DNA of 64,000 nucleotides from Flectonema sp. DT1601 (Eukaryota > Euglenozoa > Diplonemea > Diplonemida > Diplonemidae), in NCBI GenBank assembly GCA_964019425.1, contig OZ025788.1, forward strand, positions 124,001 through 188,000, in the 5' to 3' direction. A model generated the notes under the pieces. That model saw nothing but the letters and a program-made list of their open reading frames with translations. It did no database searches and had not been told where the DNA came from. Below are positions 22,501-30,643 of the stretch, piece by piece. How positions within the stretch are numbered: position 1 is the first letter of the stretch; every line of letters starts with the position of its first letter. The translations under genes and the position numbers were made by a program.

Positions 22501-23365
22501 TATCAAGTTCTTGAATTCTTTCTGTAATTGAAGCGGCTTGCGTTTTTAATGAAATATTTTCATTGTCAAGGACGGAAATCGTGTGGTTGTTCTCATTTAT
22601 AACTTCTTCGAGATAGCTAATTTGATTTGAGACCGACAAGAGATGGTTTTTGAGTAATTCATTCTCCAGAGATTTCTTTTCATCGATCAAATCGACATTC
22701 CGATTTCTTATTTTTTCACTCTCATTTTCATTTTGTTCAAATTTCTTTCCGACAGTCGATAATCTCTCTCTAAGAACTTCATTCTCTTTTTCCAATTTAA
22801 TTTTTTCACTACTAATAGAATCGTGTTTTGACAATAGCTCTGCATGTGCATCACTGCCATTCCGCAGCTCTTCATTCTCAGATTCCAGAGAAAAAATAAT
22901 CTCTGACAGGGAATCGATCTTGGATGATACATGGCCTAAATACTCAACAACAGAATCTTTAGGCGAGGAAGTATTAGAAAAACCATTAACATGATTAGAA
23001 ATCGAATACATAATCTCCTCAGTATCACAGAGACTCTTTCTAACAAGGGAAAGCTGAGTTTCGAGGTATGAGATTCGATGGTGGACAGCGATTGGCATTG
23101 ATTCATCCTCGTTGATTGTTTCTTTATTGGATTCGGTTTCAAATCCGACGTAGTACAATATGTTACTATTATGTCTTCTCAACATAGCGACGCAATCAAC
23201 TAAGTCAGCCTGCAGTACTTTCATCGCATGTTCAGTCACAATCACATTATTACTGGACACAGACTCTGCTACTTCACAGTTCTCAATGAGTAGATGACGA
23301 CACTGACTGAGAAGTTCAACCGCAGACGACCAGCCGCGGAAGTCATCTGGTTTCCCAGATCCCAT
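16562..23365 (-). CDS. Giant coiled-coil protein with 14 tandem heptad repeats
   Basis: A 2267-residue protein, nearly all predicted coiled coil up to about residue 1850. Residues about 570-1460 consist of 14 near-identical units beginning LVDKVESYETER. Ten are 56 residues (168 bp, exactly eight heptads) and four are 87 residues with a Pro-containing insert (ESDPPTGEDSHLM). Non-repeat coils lie on both sides. The C-terminal 400 residues change character: basic helices with repeated aromatic-Lys-Trp motifs (FFTKWTNFLK, FFYKWKNITL, YYCSWLAGSK), then a Ser/Pro-rich tail. The design suggests a long structural rod of the basal body, flagellar rootlet or Golgi, which is inference. The start is the ATG at 23365, and no competing start is better. 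The repeat array should be length-polymorphic. Confidence 0.88.
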   Translation of the reverse strand: MGSGKPDDFRGWSSAVELLSQCRHLLIENCEVAESVSSNNVIVTEHAMKVLQADLVDCVAMLRRHNSNILYYVGFETESNKETINEDESMPIAVHHRISYLETQLSLVRKSLCDTEEIMYSISNHVNGFSNTSSPKDSVVEYLGHVSSKIDSLSEIIFSLESENEELRNGSDAHAELLSKHDSISSEKIKLEKENEVLRERLSTVGKKFEQNENESEKIRNRNVDLIDEKKSLENELLKNHLLSVSNQISYLEEVINENNHTISVLDNENISLKTQAASITERIQELDNTIQSLTEEIEISTEKLIVSEENNSTLKENISTLESKLISEDGSDRAHEYIELNNKILNKSTEIDALKNQLQQQPTRESLDDMKREITLLEVQRDSLQHTVDDVKTQLLTASESLSVIEGVSNSREKTITKLEDEHSSAQGIMRTLEESISHLEEMIEDNIKIISKLELEIISLRETNNTSDIEDMSTQLNTLRELNNEIADSIPQLQEQQPSLDELRSKITFLEQDAEQVAKITAAERMEHTNRIDQLQIESSELLFDRDLLQQQVDALAGDAAQSGELHDKIESYETEREQLQQQINNLQSENDTLAGEDSDLLSELRSKIKDLEDDAAQKTESDPPTGEDSHLMSELRSQIKDLEEHVAQNAELVDKVESYETERGQLQQQINNLQSENDTLAGEDADLLSELRSKIKELEADTVQNAELVDKVESYETEREQLQQQINNLQSENDTLAGEDSDLLSELRSKIKELEDDAAQNTESDPPTGEDSHLMSELRSQIKDLEEHVAQNAELVDKVESYETERGQLQQQINNLQSENDTLAGEDSDLLSELRSKIKELEADTVQNAELVDKVESYETERGQLQQQINNLQSENDTLAGEDADLLSELRSKIKELEADTVQNAELVDKVESYETEREQLQQQINNLQSENDTLAGEDADLLSELRSKIKELEADTVQNAELVDKVESYETERGQLQQQINNLQSENDTLAGEDADLLSELRSKIKELEADTVQNAELVDKVESYETEREQLQQQINNLQSENDTLAGEDADLLSELRSKIKELEADTVQNAELVDKVESYETERGQLQQQINNLQSENDTLAGEDADLLSELRSKIKELEADTVQNAELVDKVESYETEREQLQQQINNLQSENDTLAGEDADLLSELRSKIKELEADTVQNAELVDKVESYETEREQLQQQINNLQSENDTLAGEDADLLSELRSKIKELEADTVQNAELVDKVESYETEREQLQQQINNLQSENDTLAGEDSDLLSELRSKIKELEDDAAQKTESDPPTGEDSHLMSELRSQIKDLEEHVAQNAELVDKVESYETERGQLQQQINNLQSENDTLAGEDADLLSELRSKIKELEADTVQNAELVDKVESYETEREQLQQQINNLQSENDTLAGEDSDLLSELRSKIKELEDDAAQNTESDPPTGEDSHLMSELRSQIKDLEEHVTNLTTNVTELQTENERLAVEISDNTPDGEAALRKQLREQLMMLKSKMAAPDKTINQLTTVVEELKCENENLKTQLKESDTRTHSLTTQVSELQKTEKLIDDHITQNQLLTNQIDELRSDGLQSQENSELQSEIAVLQKQLNDRNSLIDKLGDSDKEMLFQEIETLTEEVQILKSETNTSPQDVNTKLIIEELQNEVTNLQRELEIQQQEDSQNSDPDRDTLLNQMEVLRNEISELKKQDSDKEVLYQEIETLTEEVQVLKSEINTSPQDDPDRDTLLSQIEVLKNEISELKQDSDKEVLYQEIETLTEEVQVLKSGTDASLRDENNQLKLTIHNLEDSLNDNNVLEQQNNSLQDEIADAEKDLTRVRHSLITVGKKASKQKQQLQRSISLCLHNRNGLTIIWFLLKWLNWVGKRRRAKMSKKPTKSIQRSQPASESKLAKQILILRSRYNSKAPSLVLTCVVFGIRKKYFDMLRKNVLHQHRKVKDLTVSSAAFLLRVFFTKWTNFLKPIPDHTVGNRVINSLKKSHVIQQRKQREATVSLLSENASKQCLLVFFYKWKNITLATTERHPPSRLLLLKYYCSWLAGSKVLQSCKKEITSLKNSIRFCLPSSETSSWADKVELGVGSAIISAKKLNSALCDTIHESLSREVISHCELAAVNVVRISNELIQVKLRTGELEEELLCEKRHNTSVLRNRSQSPSNGRLHEMATVLRGVANELSGSPPSTVRFDLSPRVETIPTTPIPGRKKRTVSKSKAIHTLQPGGSSGSIRGGPSFRAPSKVVQCPSYGQASPKWSLK
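19000..21660 (-). repeat. Tandem coding repeat, 168-bp and 261-bp units, 14 copies
   Basis: The marker segment CAGACTGCAAGTTGTTGATT on the plus strand recurs 14 times, at about 19129, 19297, 19557, eight further copies each 168 apart from 19725 to 20901, then 21162, 21330 and 21590. Spacing is 168 bases except three steps of about 261, and a fourth long unit ends the array at the left. Copies differ by only a few bases, many of them shared alternative states (EREQ versus ERGQ, GEDA versus GEDS), which points to recent unequal exchange or gene conversion. Confidence 0.95.
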
Positions 23366-23893
23366 TCTGTTTGAAATAGTGAATTGATAATAAAAAGAAG
23401 AGAAAAAATAAAAGAAACTAACAAAACAGCGTAGTACGATTGAAACAAAGTACCGTTAGAGGCCACGTGAACATCTTGACCATAACACCGTCACAGCCAA
23501 CTCATGAGTATATACAAAAAAGGGAACCAAATGTAGACCAAAGGGAGCCACATGTACGTCAGTCTTTAATTTATAAGACATTCTAAGGGAATGAGTAATA
23601 GAAGATGTGAGAATGATTATTCTCTTCTTCTTTTAACAATTCCTTGATGGGTTTCATTAAGAAACCTGTCACCTGAATAGAAGGTTCTGTTCCTTGTCAT
23701 TCAACACACACATCTATGTGTTGACTTTAGAAATGATGGAAGCTGGTTGGATTTTTTAAAATCCTTGTACGTAGTTCAGGAGGTTAAGGTGGTAATGGTA
23801 TCTAAATAACACTCGTGCGTTGGGTGAGTCGCACCGTGAAATGCCGTCAATAACAAACAAGTATTGTAACCATGTCGTTGATGTGATAACTTT
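23366..23893. other. Intergenic region with a small hairpin
   Basis: Mixed sequence with few long homopolymers. A GGTTTC-ATTAA-GAAACC inverted repeat lies at about 23654-23670. No protein or known RNA gene is supported. A small RNA cannot be excluded. Confidence 0.45.
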
Positions 23894-24169
23894 TTACGGC
23901 AACAAACAAGTTGGTGATAATACAATGTTCAGTTGAGGAACAGTACCACCATCCTCGCTGAGAGTCACTCCCAAGTCGGTTGATTCTTTTCTAACGTTGT
24001 CTTCACCAAGTGATCGGATTGCTATCTCAGAAACTGTTATCGTTTTTTCTATCGCAGAAGGGTTTGATGAAAATATTTTTATACTCTGTTTCTTGTCTCT
24101 TACAACCTTCTCAATAAATTTAGTATACTGTCGGATTTGACCACTCGGCGTCACCCTCACAACCTCCAT
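23894..24169 (-). CDS. Alba-domain nucleic-acid-binding protein
   Basis: A 91-residue protein that is essentially one Alba domain. It begins MEVVRVTPSGQIRQYTKFIE, continues with IKIFSSNPSAIEKTITVSEIAIR, and ends with a two-strand hairpin (GVTLSEDGGTVPQLNIVL). Alba proteins bind RNA and DNA as dimers. In eukaryotes they include the Rpp20/Rpp25 subunits of RNase P/MRP and, in trypanosomes, stage-specific mRNA regulators. The size matches a stand-alone Alba protein with no RGG tail. The leader has several possible acceptors (TAAAACAG at about 24305, AACCAG and TATCAG close to the ATG). Which Alba subfamily it belongs to cannot be told by eye. Confidence 0.8.
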   Translation of the reverse strand: MEVVRVTPSGQIRQYTKFIEKVVRDKKQSIKIFSSNPSAIEKTITVSEIAIRSLGEDNVRKESTDLGVTLSEDGGTVPQLNIVLSPTCLLP

Positions 24170-24448
24170 CGTTTAACTGATAAGTTGATTTCTGGTTAAA
24201 AGTGTTAATGTTAAGTATCTTATAAATGTTTCCAATCGACGCTACTAAAGTATTTAACCTAATTGAAGTATAAACCTTTTTATAGCCAGGCAGGTTGCTC
24301 TGTTTTAGCACAAAAGAAAAAAAACAAAAAAAACTTATATTAGTGTTATGCAGTAAAATAACCGAATTTAAAAAAAAAAAGAAAGTTGTGGTGTCAGAAA
24401 TAATAAAACAAAACTCGTGTACGATGACTCCCCCCTATCCTCCACAAC

Positions 24449-25654
24449 TTAAATAGAAGCACTCGCATCGCTGTACTTCGGAGTAGCAGGACGTTTAATA
24501 TTTCTGAGATAATTAACTAACTCTGATGACGTAGTCGGCAATCCAAGAAGTTCACTAAATATAAATGGACCGACATACGGAATACCTCTCGTCTCGTCGA
24601 TAAAAGTTTCCAATCTTTGAATTAGAGAAGACGTCATTAATGAAACTTTGTTTCTAATTGAGGTAACGTCTCCGTACTTTCCTTGGACTCTTGAGGGAAA
24701 CCTTGAAGATGTTAATTGTGTATAACATTCTAATAAAGAAACATCTTGTGAAACTGATTTAAGATCAGCAGTAATCTCATTGTGCATCTCGACTGCTATT
24801 TTTATATTTTCAAATGCTGTTTTTAAGATTTCAATTCCAACCTCTGGTTCGTCTTCTGACATGCTGACGATTTGTTTCATTTTCTGCTCCCATTGGGAAC
24901 CCTTTAAATTTAAAGTGTCGATGTGCGTTTCAATCGAATTCCATATTTTGCTACACTCAGTAAATGAAACAGGAGTACTGGCAGATTGAAAAGAGTCTGA
25001 CGGTGTTGGCGTAGCTGCTTCTCTCTTTTCTTCAACTATTTTCAGTTCTTCTAACAAACGACAACGACACTGAGTGAGTGTCGATATAGTTTCTTGTGTT
25101 GGTGTTAGAAGCGGAGGTCCACCTGATAAACTTTTCCTAGGCAATACCGTAGTTGTTCCGAGTGTTCCTCTTCGCGGTTTAAACTTCGCTACTCTCGAAA
25201 TTTCATTAAAATAACTATCTCTTGAAGTGAAATCAACCGATTTCCAAATTTCCGTTATCTGGGTACACAAAAGTGATATTTCACTTTCCCTTGAAATCTT
25301 TAACTTTAGAGTGCTGTCCATCAAAGGTTTGTATTTTTTTAACTGGTCAACTGTGGACTCATATTCAAAGTCGTCGTCTTCTTTTTCTATCTTCATTTCC
25401 TTACACATTGCATCGTATATAAGGACGACTTCTTTAAGACCTTGTCTTTTTTCGTATTCAGCTAGTTGGCTTGTTAGGTTTATTTTTTTATATGCGACTT
25501 CGATCTGTTCAAGACACCAGTCTTCATCATCATTAAGAGATGTGGTTGTTGAATTGATGTCACTGTTGCTGTCACTGTCGCTGTCTGGAATGATGTCGGC
25601 CTGACAACCAACGTCATCTGTGTCAAATATAATTGGTAGACACCCACTTTCCAT
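24449..25654 (-). CDS. Uncharacterised helical protein, 401 residues
   Basis: Not recognised. The N-terminus has an Asp/Ser-rich acidic stretch (DSDSDSNSDINS). It is followed by helical segments with coiled-coil character (CLEQIEVAYKKINLTSQLAE; EEKREA) and a basic, Ser/Pro linker near residues 165-190 (KFKPRRGTLGTTTVLPRKS). The C-terminal third is helical and ends with a short basic tail (IKRPATPKYSDASASI) containing a TP site. This spacing of helices could suit a microtubule-associated protein, but I see no diagnostic motif. The start is the only in-frame ATG near the T tract and acceptor on the minus strand at about 25680. Confidence 0.75.
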   Translation of the reverse strand: MESGCLPIIFDTDDVGCQADIIPDSDSDSNSDINSTTTSLNDDEDWCLEQIEVAYKKINLTSQLAEYEKRQGLKEVVLIYDAMCKEMKIEKEDDDFEYESTVDQLKKYKPLMDSTLKLKISRESEISLLCTQITEIWKSVDFTSRDSYFNEISRVAKFKPRRGTLGTTTVLPRKSLSGGPPLLTPTQETISTLTQCRCRLLEELKIVEEKREAATPTPSDSFQSASTPVSFTECSKIWNSIETHIDTLNLKGSQWEQKMKQIVSMSEDEPEVGIEILKTAFENIKIAVEMHNEITADLKSVSQDVSLLECYTQLTSSRFPSRVQGKYGDVTSIRNKVSLMTSSLIQRLETFIDETRGIPYVGPFIFSELLGLPTTSSELVNYLRNIKRPATPKYSDASASI

Positions 25655-26098
25655 TTTATTATTTTTTTCTTTTTTTTTGAAATAAAAAAAAAGGATTCAA
25701 CATAATTTGAGAGACAACAGAAGAATGAAACTGTCGATGTAATAATAGTTTGTACCTCACCCTTTCTCCCTTTTGTATTAAACACCTGACCTCAGTAATG
25801 AGAATTTTCTCTCCATTTATCAACAATAACCTGATTGTATGAAAAAAAATAATATAAAAAAAAAAAAAAAATTAAATCTAATCACCCAATCCGATACCAT
25901 AACATCACAACATGGTGTCACCATGTTGTGTAAAGTGATGTTAGTTTTGTGAAGTTATTTTTTTTTTTTTTTTTTGGAAATCAAAAACAGCAGAATACCT
26001 TCACCAGAATAGTGAAGCGAGTCAACACAATCAATTTCGAAGTTAAGATGAACTCCTTTAAGAAATGTGCAGCCGGACGATGTGTAAATACAATGTCC
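25655..26098. other. Intergenic region containing a nested palindrome
   Basis: A/T runs at 25855-25871 and 25958-25975 flank a near-perfect inverted repeat at 25900-25943, described separately. No gene is supported. Confidence 0.6.
25900..25943. repeat. Nested inverted repeat (hairpin-forming)
   Basis: Inner arms of 12 bases (CACAACATGGTG and its exact complement) are separated by a single T. Outside them, 8-base arms TAACATCA and TGATGTTA also pair, with a few unpaired bases on one side. As RNA this would be a strong hairpin of about 44 nt. Confidence 0.85.
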
Positions 26099-26398
26099 TC
26101 ACACCAAACAGTGAATGTACTTGTGAGGCTTTTCCTTTTTACCGCTCGTGTAGTCTTCGTCGCCATGGAGATCATGACAAGTAGTCTCTTTACAAACTGG
26201 GCATTCCTCCCTCACTTCAGGTTCTTCATCAGCAAACGGATCGACAAAATCAACTCCGCAAGGACATCCCCAACATCCACGTTTTCCTGCTGGTCGTCGA
26301 CTTCCGTCATCTTCAATGAAAGGAGGATCGAATATTTCTTCAGAAAAAACTGATGCGAACACCAACACCATCGGAGGCACCAGAATCCATGTTGGCAT
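26099..26398 (-). CDS. Small secreted Cys-rich protein
   Basis: 99 residues. Residues 1-19 form a hydrophobic signal peptide (MPTWILVPPMVLVFASVFS). The mature part is acidic and has nine cysteines, mostly as GCWGCPCG and ECPVCKETTCHDLH, which could be disulfides or a metal site. A good acceptor (ATATTTCAG) lies 22 bases before the ATG, which supports a real transcript. I do not recognise the family. The last codons overlap a possible splice donor (GTGTGAGG), so the true C-terminus may be in a further exon. Confidence 0.6.
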   Translation of the reverse strand: MPTWILVPPMVLVFASVFSEEIFDPPFIEDDGSRRPAGKRGCWGCPCGVDFVDPFADEEPEVREECPVCKETTCHDLHGDEDYTSGKKEKPHKYIHCLV

Positions 26399-26420
26399 TT
26401 AGTGAAGTGTAACAATATGC

Positions 26421-26430
26421 CTGAAATATG
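26421..26430 (-). promoter_or_regulatory. 3' splice acceptor before the small secreted protein
   Basis: Minus-strand CATATTTCAG ends 22 bases before the ATG at 26398. It supports expression of this short reading frame. Confidence 0.55.
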
Positions 26431-26573
26431 ATTAATGTGATTGTCGTCGTTCGCAGTAATATTTTAACGCTCGTCCACTCATAAATTCTTTCCTAACCTG
26501 GAAAGGTAACTAAATAATGATGGATAACAGGCGTGTAATTAAAAACATAAATTAAATAAAGAGTACAATACAA

Positions 26574-27896
26574 CTATAAATATGGTGTGGCTGGTGTCGG
26601 TCTCGCTGTCGGAACTCCATGAGACTGCACATCAGCAATTTCAACTTTTCCAACAGCAGTGTTTTCTCTCCAGCCTAAATCTGTTGAGAATGGAGCATGC
26701 GCAGCAGTAGCAAGGGGGGTATCAAAACCCACAGGTGATTTAGTAGGTAACAACCCACTACGAGGAGTTGGTGCTGGTGATATTCTTACTGTACCAGATG
26801 ATGTAACCTTCCTAGCATGTTGAGGAGTATCAGGGACAGGAAGTAATAATTCAGTTGGAGCATTACTAACACAAGTACTTGATCGAGATCTATAACCCGA
26901 TAATGGAATTATTGGTGTCAGGGGAGCCTTTGTTACTAAATGAAAACTACCATCTGGAGCAACGCTAACCTGAGATAGTATGTTCGTATCAACTCCTTCA
27001 GGAGACTGTCCAATTGGGATTCCAGGTTGAGCATGTTGAAGTAATCTTTTACTTAGATCTGATGCTAAGATATCTTGACTTTGGTCACCAACATCAACAC
27101 TCAAATGATGTGATGATTTCTTCTTTGATGATGGCTTCGCATGTTCTAAAAGTCTCTTACTCAGATCATCTGGGAAGATTCCTGGAGTCAGTGAAAGATG
27201 GTCATCCATTACAATTGAACTTTCCATTGCGATATCTGTCAGACCACCAACTGATGACTTGAAATGTTGGTCTCTCAAACCACCCAACTCACTGCTGAAT
27301 GTATCTGAGCAGTCAACCGAGACATGAACAGGACCTTCTTTTTGAGGTTGTGATTCTTTTAGAAGACGTTCCCGTAATTTATTATCAGAAAGAGATATTG
27401 ATTCACTTCCTAAATAAGTATTCTTAAAGTACGATCCGGATTTTAACAAGCCTCCAGAACTAGCCTCGGATTCTTTTTTATTTTTTAATGATTTCCCCAT
27501 CCGAGTAGGAGGTGATGGAGGAGTCCGACGACTTGCAGCAGCTTTCTTAAACTTCGGAGTGCTTTGTGAAGCGACTGGCAACACCATAGGTGTTTCGATT
27601 ACCTTGGCAGGTACTGGTTCACTCGTAGCAGTGGATGCCAATTCTTTCGACAGTAACGGATCACCACCCCATTCATGAGAGAGAGGTCTATTTCTCCAGT
27701 CACATCCTCGTTCTCCATCTGCAACAGCACATGCTGGTACATCTGGAGACCAACAACTCGTGCTTTTAAAGGGTCTTCCTAATGGAGCTGCTGTTCTACA
27801 CCATGTTGGTACACTCCACTTGCTATATCCTGGAGCACATAGTGGAAGGCTTCGACCTCTTCCTTCAGGATCAAAGCGTGATGCCTGAAAGGGCAT
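26574..27896 (-). CDS. Uncharacterised protein with SKRLL repeats
   Basis: Up to 440 residues, no family recognised. The N-terminal 90 residues are Trp/Cys/Pro-rich (APGYSKWSVPTWCRTAAP; ERGCDWRNRPLSHEWGGD) and look like a compact conserved segment. The rest is polar and Ser/Pro-rich. Three spaced units of the form L-x-x-RLL-x-x-A/S-x-P (KLRERLLKESQP, DLSKRLLEHAKP, DLSKRLLQHAQP) occur at about residues 170-300, the first two followed by an H-x-SVD segment. The first four residues (MPFQ) end in a TTTCAG that could itself be a splice acceptor, so the protein may begin in an upstream exon. Small conserved Trp/Pro segments of this kind occur in ciliary microtubule inner proteins, but that is only a guess. 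Confidence 0.65.
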   Translation of the reverse strand: MPFQASRFDPEGRGRSLPLCAPGYSKWSVPTWCRTAAPLGRPFKSTSCWSPDVPACAVADGERGCDWRNRPLSHEWGGDPLLSKELASTATSEPVPAKVIETPMVLPVASQSTPKFKKAAASRRTPPSPPTRMGKSLKNKKESEASSGGLLKSGSYFKNTYLGSESISLSDNKLRERLLKESQPQKEGPVHVSVDCSDTFSSELGGLRDQHFKSSVGGLTDIAMESSIVMDDHLSLTPGIFPDDLSKRLLEHAKPSSKKKSSHHLSVDVGDQSQDILASDLSKRLLQHAQPGIPIGQSPEGVDTNILSQVSVAPDGSFHLVTKAPLTPIIPLSGYRSRSSTCVSNAPTELLLPVPDTPQHARKVTSSGTVRISPAPTPRSGLLPTKSPVGFDTPLATAAHAPFSTDLGWRENTAVGKVEIADVQSHGVPTARPTPATPYL

Positions 27897-28441
27897 ATTA
27901 AATGTGTATAACCTGACGTTATAAAGCTTGTGTTTAATTTTAAAAAAAAAAATTTAAAATCAAATCACGCACTACTCGTGTCGCAAGAAGAGACACAGCT
28001 GAAGAACACAAAAAGTAATTAAGACAGGTGTGTTGGTTCCTTATCTTGGGTATTTTTTTTTTTTTTTTTTCCCTAGTTTTTTTTGTCTGCATATTGTAAC
28101 GTTCGCTGGTGTACTGTTTATGTTTACGTAATGTAGGTATTAAATAACTTTTGTTTTTTTCTTCGAAAACTTTCTTTCATTCCCTTCTCCCAACATCGAT
28201 CAAAGATAAGGAGAAGAAAAGATAACAAAACGCACTTTTTAAAAAAAAAAAGTTGCTGTTTTTCCTCAGGCGTCTCTCCCCAGGGAAGGGAAGGGGGCAG
28301 TGACACTTGCACGTTTCTTTTCCTGTTTTATTCTCTTTCCTCCCCCCTTAAAACATTCGTAATTTTTTTTTTTTAAAACAATTGTACATAGCAAACACAC
28401 CTTTTTTTCACCTCCGACTCCTAGTGATGGCAAGCCTACCA
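27897..28441. other. Intergenic region
   Basis: A/T runs and mixed islands. It would hold the leader of the 26.6-27.9 kb gene and the 3' untranslated region of the kinase. No gene is seen. Confidence 0.5.
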
Positions 28442-29981
28442 CTAGACGCAGGCACGCACCTGAAACAAAATGAAACAATGCAATGTGACGGTAGTGGTCA
28501 CAGGTTAATATAAGTTTTTTTTTCTCTTTTTTATTTTCTTTTCACACGTTAATATTAAAAAAGTTAAATTCCCACAAAAGTGACATCTACAGAAGTCCGT
28601 TTAGTACAGTGACACCATCGCAGACCTGTTTTATCTCGTTTTTTTGTTTTGTTTCTTAAGTATAGAACAGTTTAATGACATAATAAAACACAAAGCAAAC
28701 CTTAACGAAATGAACTGCCCATTTGTCTGCCATCTCTGGTCTAGAACGTGGGTAGCCGGACGAGACAGCTGCGAGTACGTGTTGTTCTGATCCAGCCTCG
28801 ATGATGCAGCCAGAAGCTCCCTTGTCGCCACCTCCAAGCATTCTCTCACCAAGAACTCCTGGAACGGTGCGAACAATATCGCACATAGATTCGAGCTCTG
28901 GTCCACTGATCTGGTAGACATCACGTAGACCGTGACCGTCTTCTCTAAAGACGGCACCGACTGTCTTAATGTCACCAGCCTTCCATGCTGTTAACATTAT
29001 ATTAAACCTTCTCTTTGCTTCGTGAATGTACTTCATTCTCATACATGGTCCAGGGTAGTTTCCTGAAAACTCTTTCATAGCAGTCTCGTATTGTGATTCT
29101 GAAAGGTCAGCGATGGTGTTGACACCTGAAAAACGTTTTTGTAACAACGACGACATCAAATCGCATTCATCTTTTCTAATTTTATAAGTGCTCTTCTCTA
29201 AACCAGGTCTGTCAGTTCCAGTGTCGAGAGCACCAATACTAAAGTCTTTTGGATCACATCCCAACGGAACGTAACGAACTTCTTTTGTTGATGGAATGAA
29301 ATGAGTTCCTAAACCAGCCTTAGCGTAATAAATCATAATCTGATCAAGGTAACCTGAAGGAGAACCAACGTAATCAGTTTCTACCTTCTGTGCGAGGTCA
29401 ACGATCTCGTATGATTTACCGTTTGAATCGAGATTCTTAGGAGTGATTGAGTTTACCTCAAACATTGTCAGAATTAAATTTATGCTGAGACTTGCTGAAC
29501 GAGACATACCACCTCCAGGGATGTTGCCGTAGACTACCGCATCAAAACCTTTTGATAAATTGTAGCCTGCAGACTTCAATACCTGATCAGCTCCGTATGG
29601 GAATCTTGCCCAGCTGTGGCTGATCTCTTCGTTTAGAGGTGGAGCTTGTCCAAGAGTGAATGACAGCTTCCCGTCACGTTTAAAGTTAACAGATGCAATG
29701 TTAATTTTATTATCACTTCTTGGTTTGTAAGCCAACCAGATGAATCTATCAGTTCCAACTCCAAATAATTCAGTTCCATTGTAGTCACCGTGTTCAACAG
29801 CAAGACAGAATCGAGAACTGGTCCTCCTCACTGTCGCTCCTGTGAGATCCATTCCAACTTCAGAAGCGAGTCCTTTAATCTTATCCATTGCTTTGTTTTG
29901 TTCTTCATCTCCACTTGTTAGGCAGAATGGCACCACTAGTGGTGCTCCAATGTGGGAAGCAATCGCGTTTAATCTGTCCAT
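28442..29981 (-). CDS. Galactokinase-like GHMP sugar kinase, two exons
   Basis: Phosphorylates a sugar at C1 using ATP. Exon 1 is 28701-29981. A 241-base intron starts GTTTGC and ends TTTCAG. Exon 2 (28442-28459) adds only VRACV and the stop, giving 432 residues. The galactokinase signature is altered but keeps Glu-His-x-Asp-Tyr (VEHGDYNG, near residue 70). The GHMP phosphate loop is NIPGGGMSRSASL (about residue 150), and the third motif is LGGGDKGASGCIIEAG (about 385). The C-terminal layout, with an AW-x-AGD helix and an SRPEMADKWAV end, is closer to galacturonokinase and bacterial galactokinase-like proteins than to classic GALK. Substrate could therefore be galactose, galacturonate or a related sugar. 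Confidence 0.85.
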
Positions 29982-30643
29982 GTTATTAAAGAGCTTTGAT
30001 GGGAATTATTATTAGTATTATTGTCTTTTATTGAAAAAAAAAATAATAATAATTGATGAGATGAGGCTCACACTCAGAGAGATGACTAACGTCAAAAGTC
30101 ATACATCGTTAATGGGTAACTTGTTCTGTTTTTGAAATATTAAAAAATAAATTACTAAAAACAACAGATTTTATAAAAATAAAAGCTTTTGGTAAATTTT
30201 TTTTTTTTTTCAAATTTTGTTAATTGAGCGAGAAAATTTTGTTTGTGTCAACGAAACCGTAAACCGACTTAAACTGATAAAGCTAAAGAAGGTTTACGGG
30301 CTGCCAAACATTCTGTTTTGGTCTTACAATACTGATTATTATTATTTTTTTTTTTTTGATCCCTTCTTTTTGGGCTCTATTTGCCACCAATTTCTATTTA
30401 GTGTATTATTAAGACAAGGCTGGAAAGGAAAAATGTCCGCTCACCAACCCAAGGTTAGTGAAAAAAAAACAGAGTTTTCAACGAAATAAACTTATGTATA
30501 AAAAGAAAAATAAATAAATAAAGTATGCGATATACAGTAAAAAAATGTTTCGTGGGTCTGGTTGCTACGTTTAGCCGCGAATTGTCGATTATAACATTTG
30601 ACCATAATAATAAAAACTAGTGATACAACAAGTCAGACTACGA
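29982..30643. other. Intergenic region with family A element
   Basis: T-rich spacer that contains a conserved element at 30238-30336, listed separately. No protein gene is supported. Confidence 0.55.
30238..30336. repeat. Conserved intergenic element, family A, copy 1
   Basis: About 100 bases resembling copies at 40973 and 41250. The core CGTAAACC...GGTTTACG can pair as an 8-bp stem around a highly conserved loop (ACTTAAACTGATAAAGCTAA). It is followed by GGCTGCC and CATTCTG. It could be a small RNA gene or a short transposable repeat. Confidence 0.6.

Noticed and set aside
23649-23670. GGTTTC/GAAACC hairpin as a terminator
   Set aside because: Rho-independent style terminators are not expected in a eukaryotic polycistron, and no T run follows.
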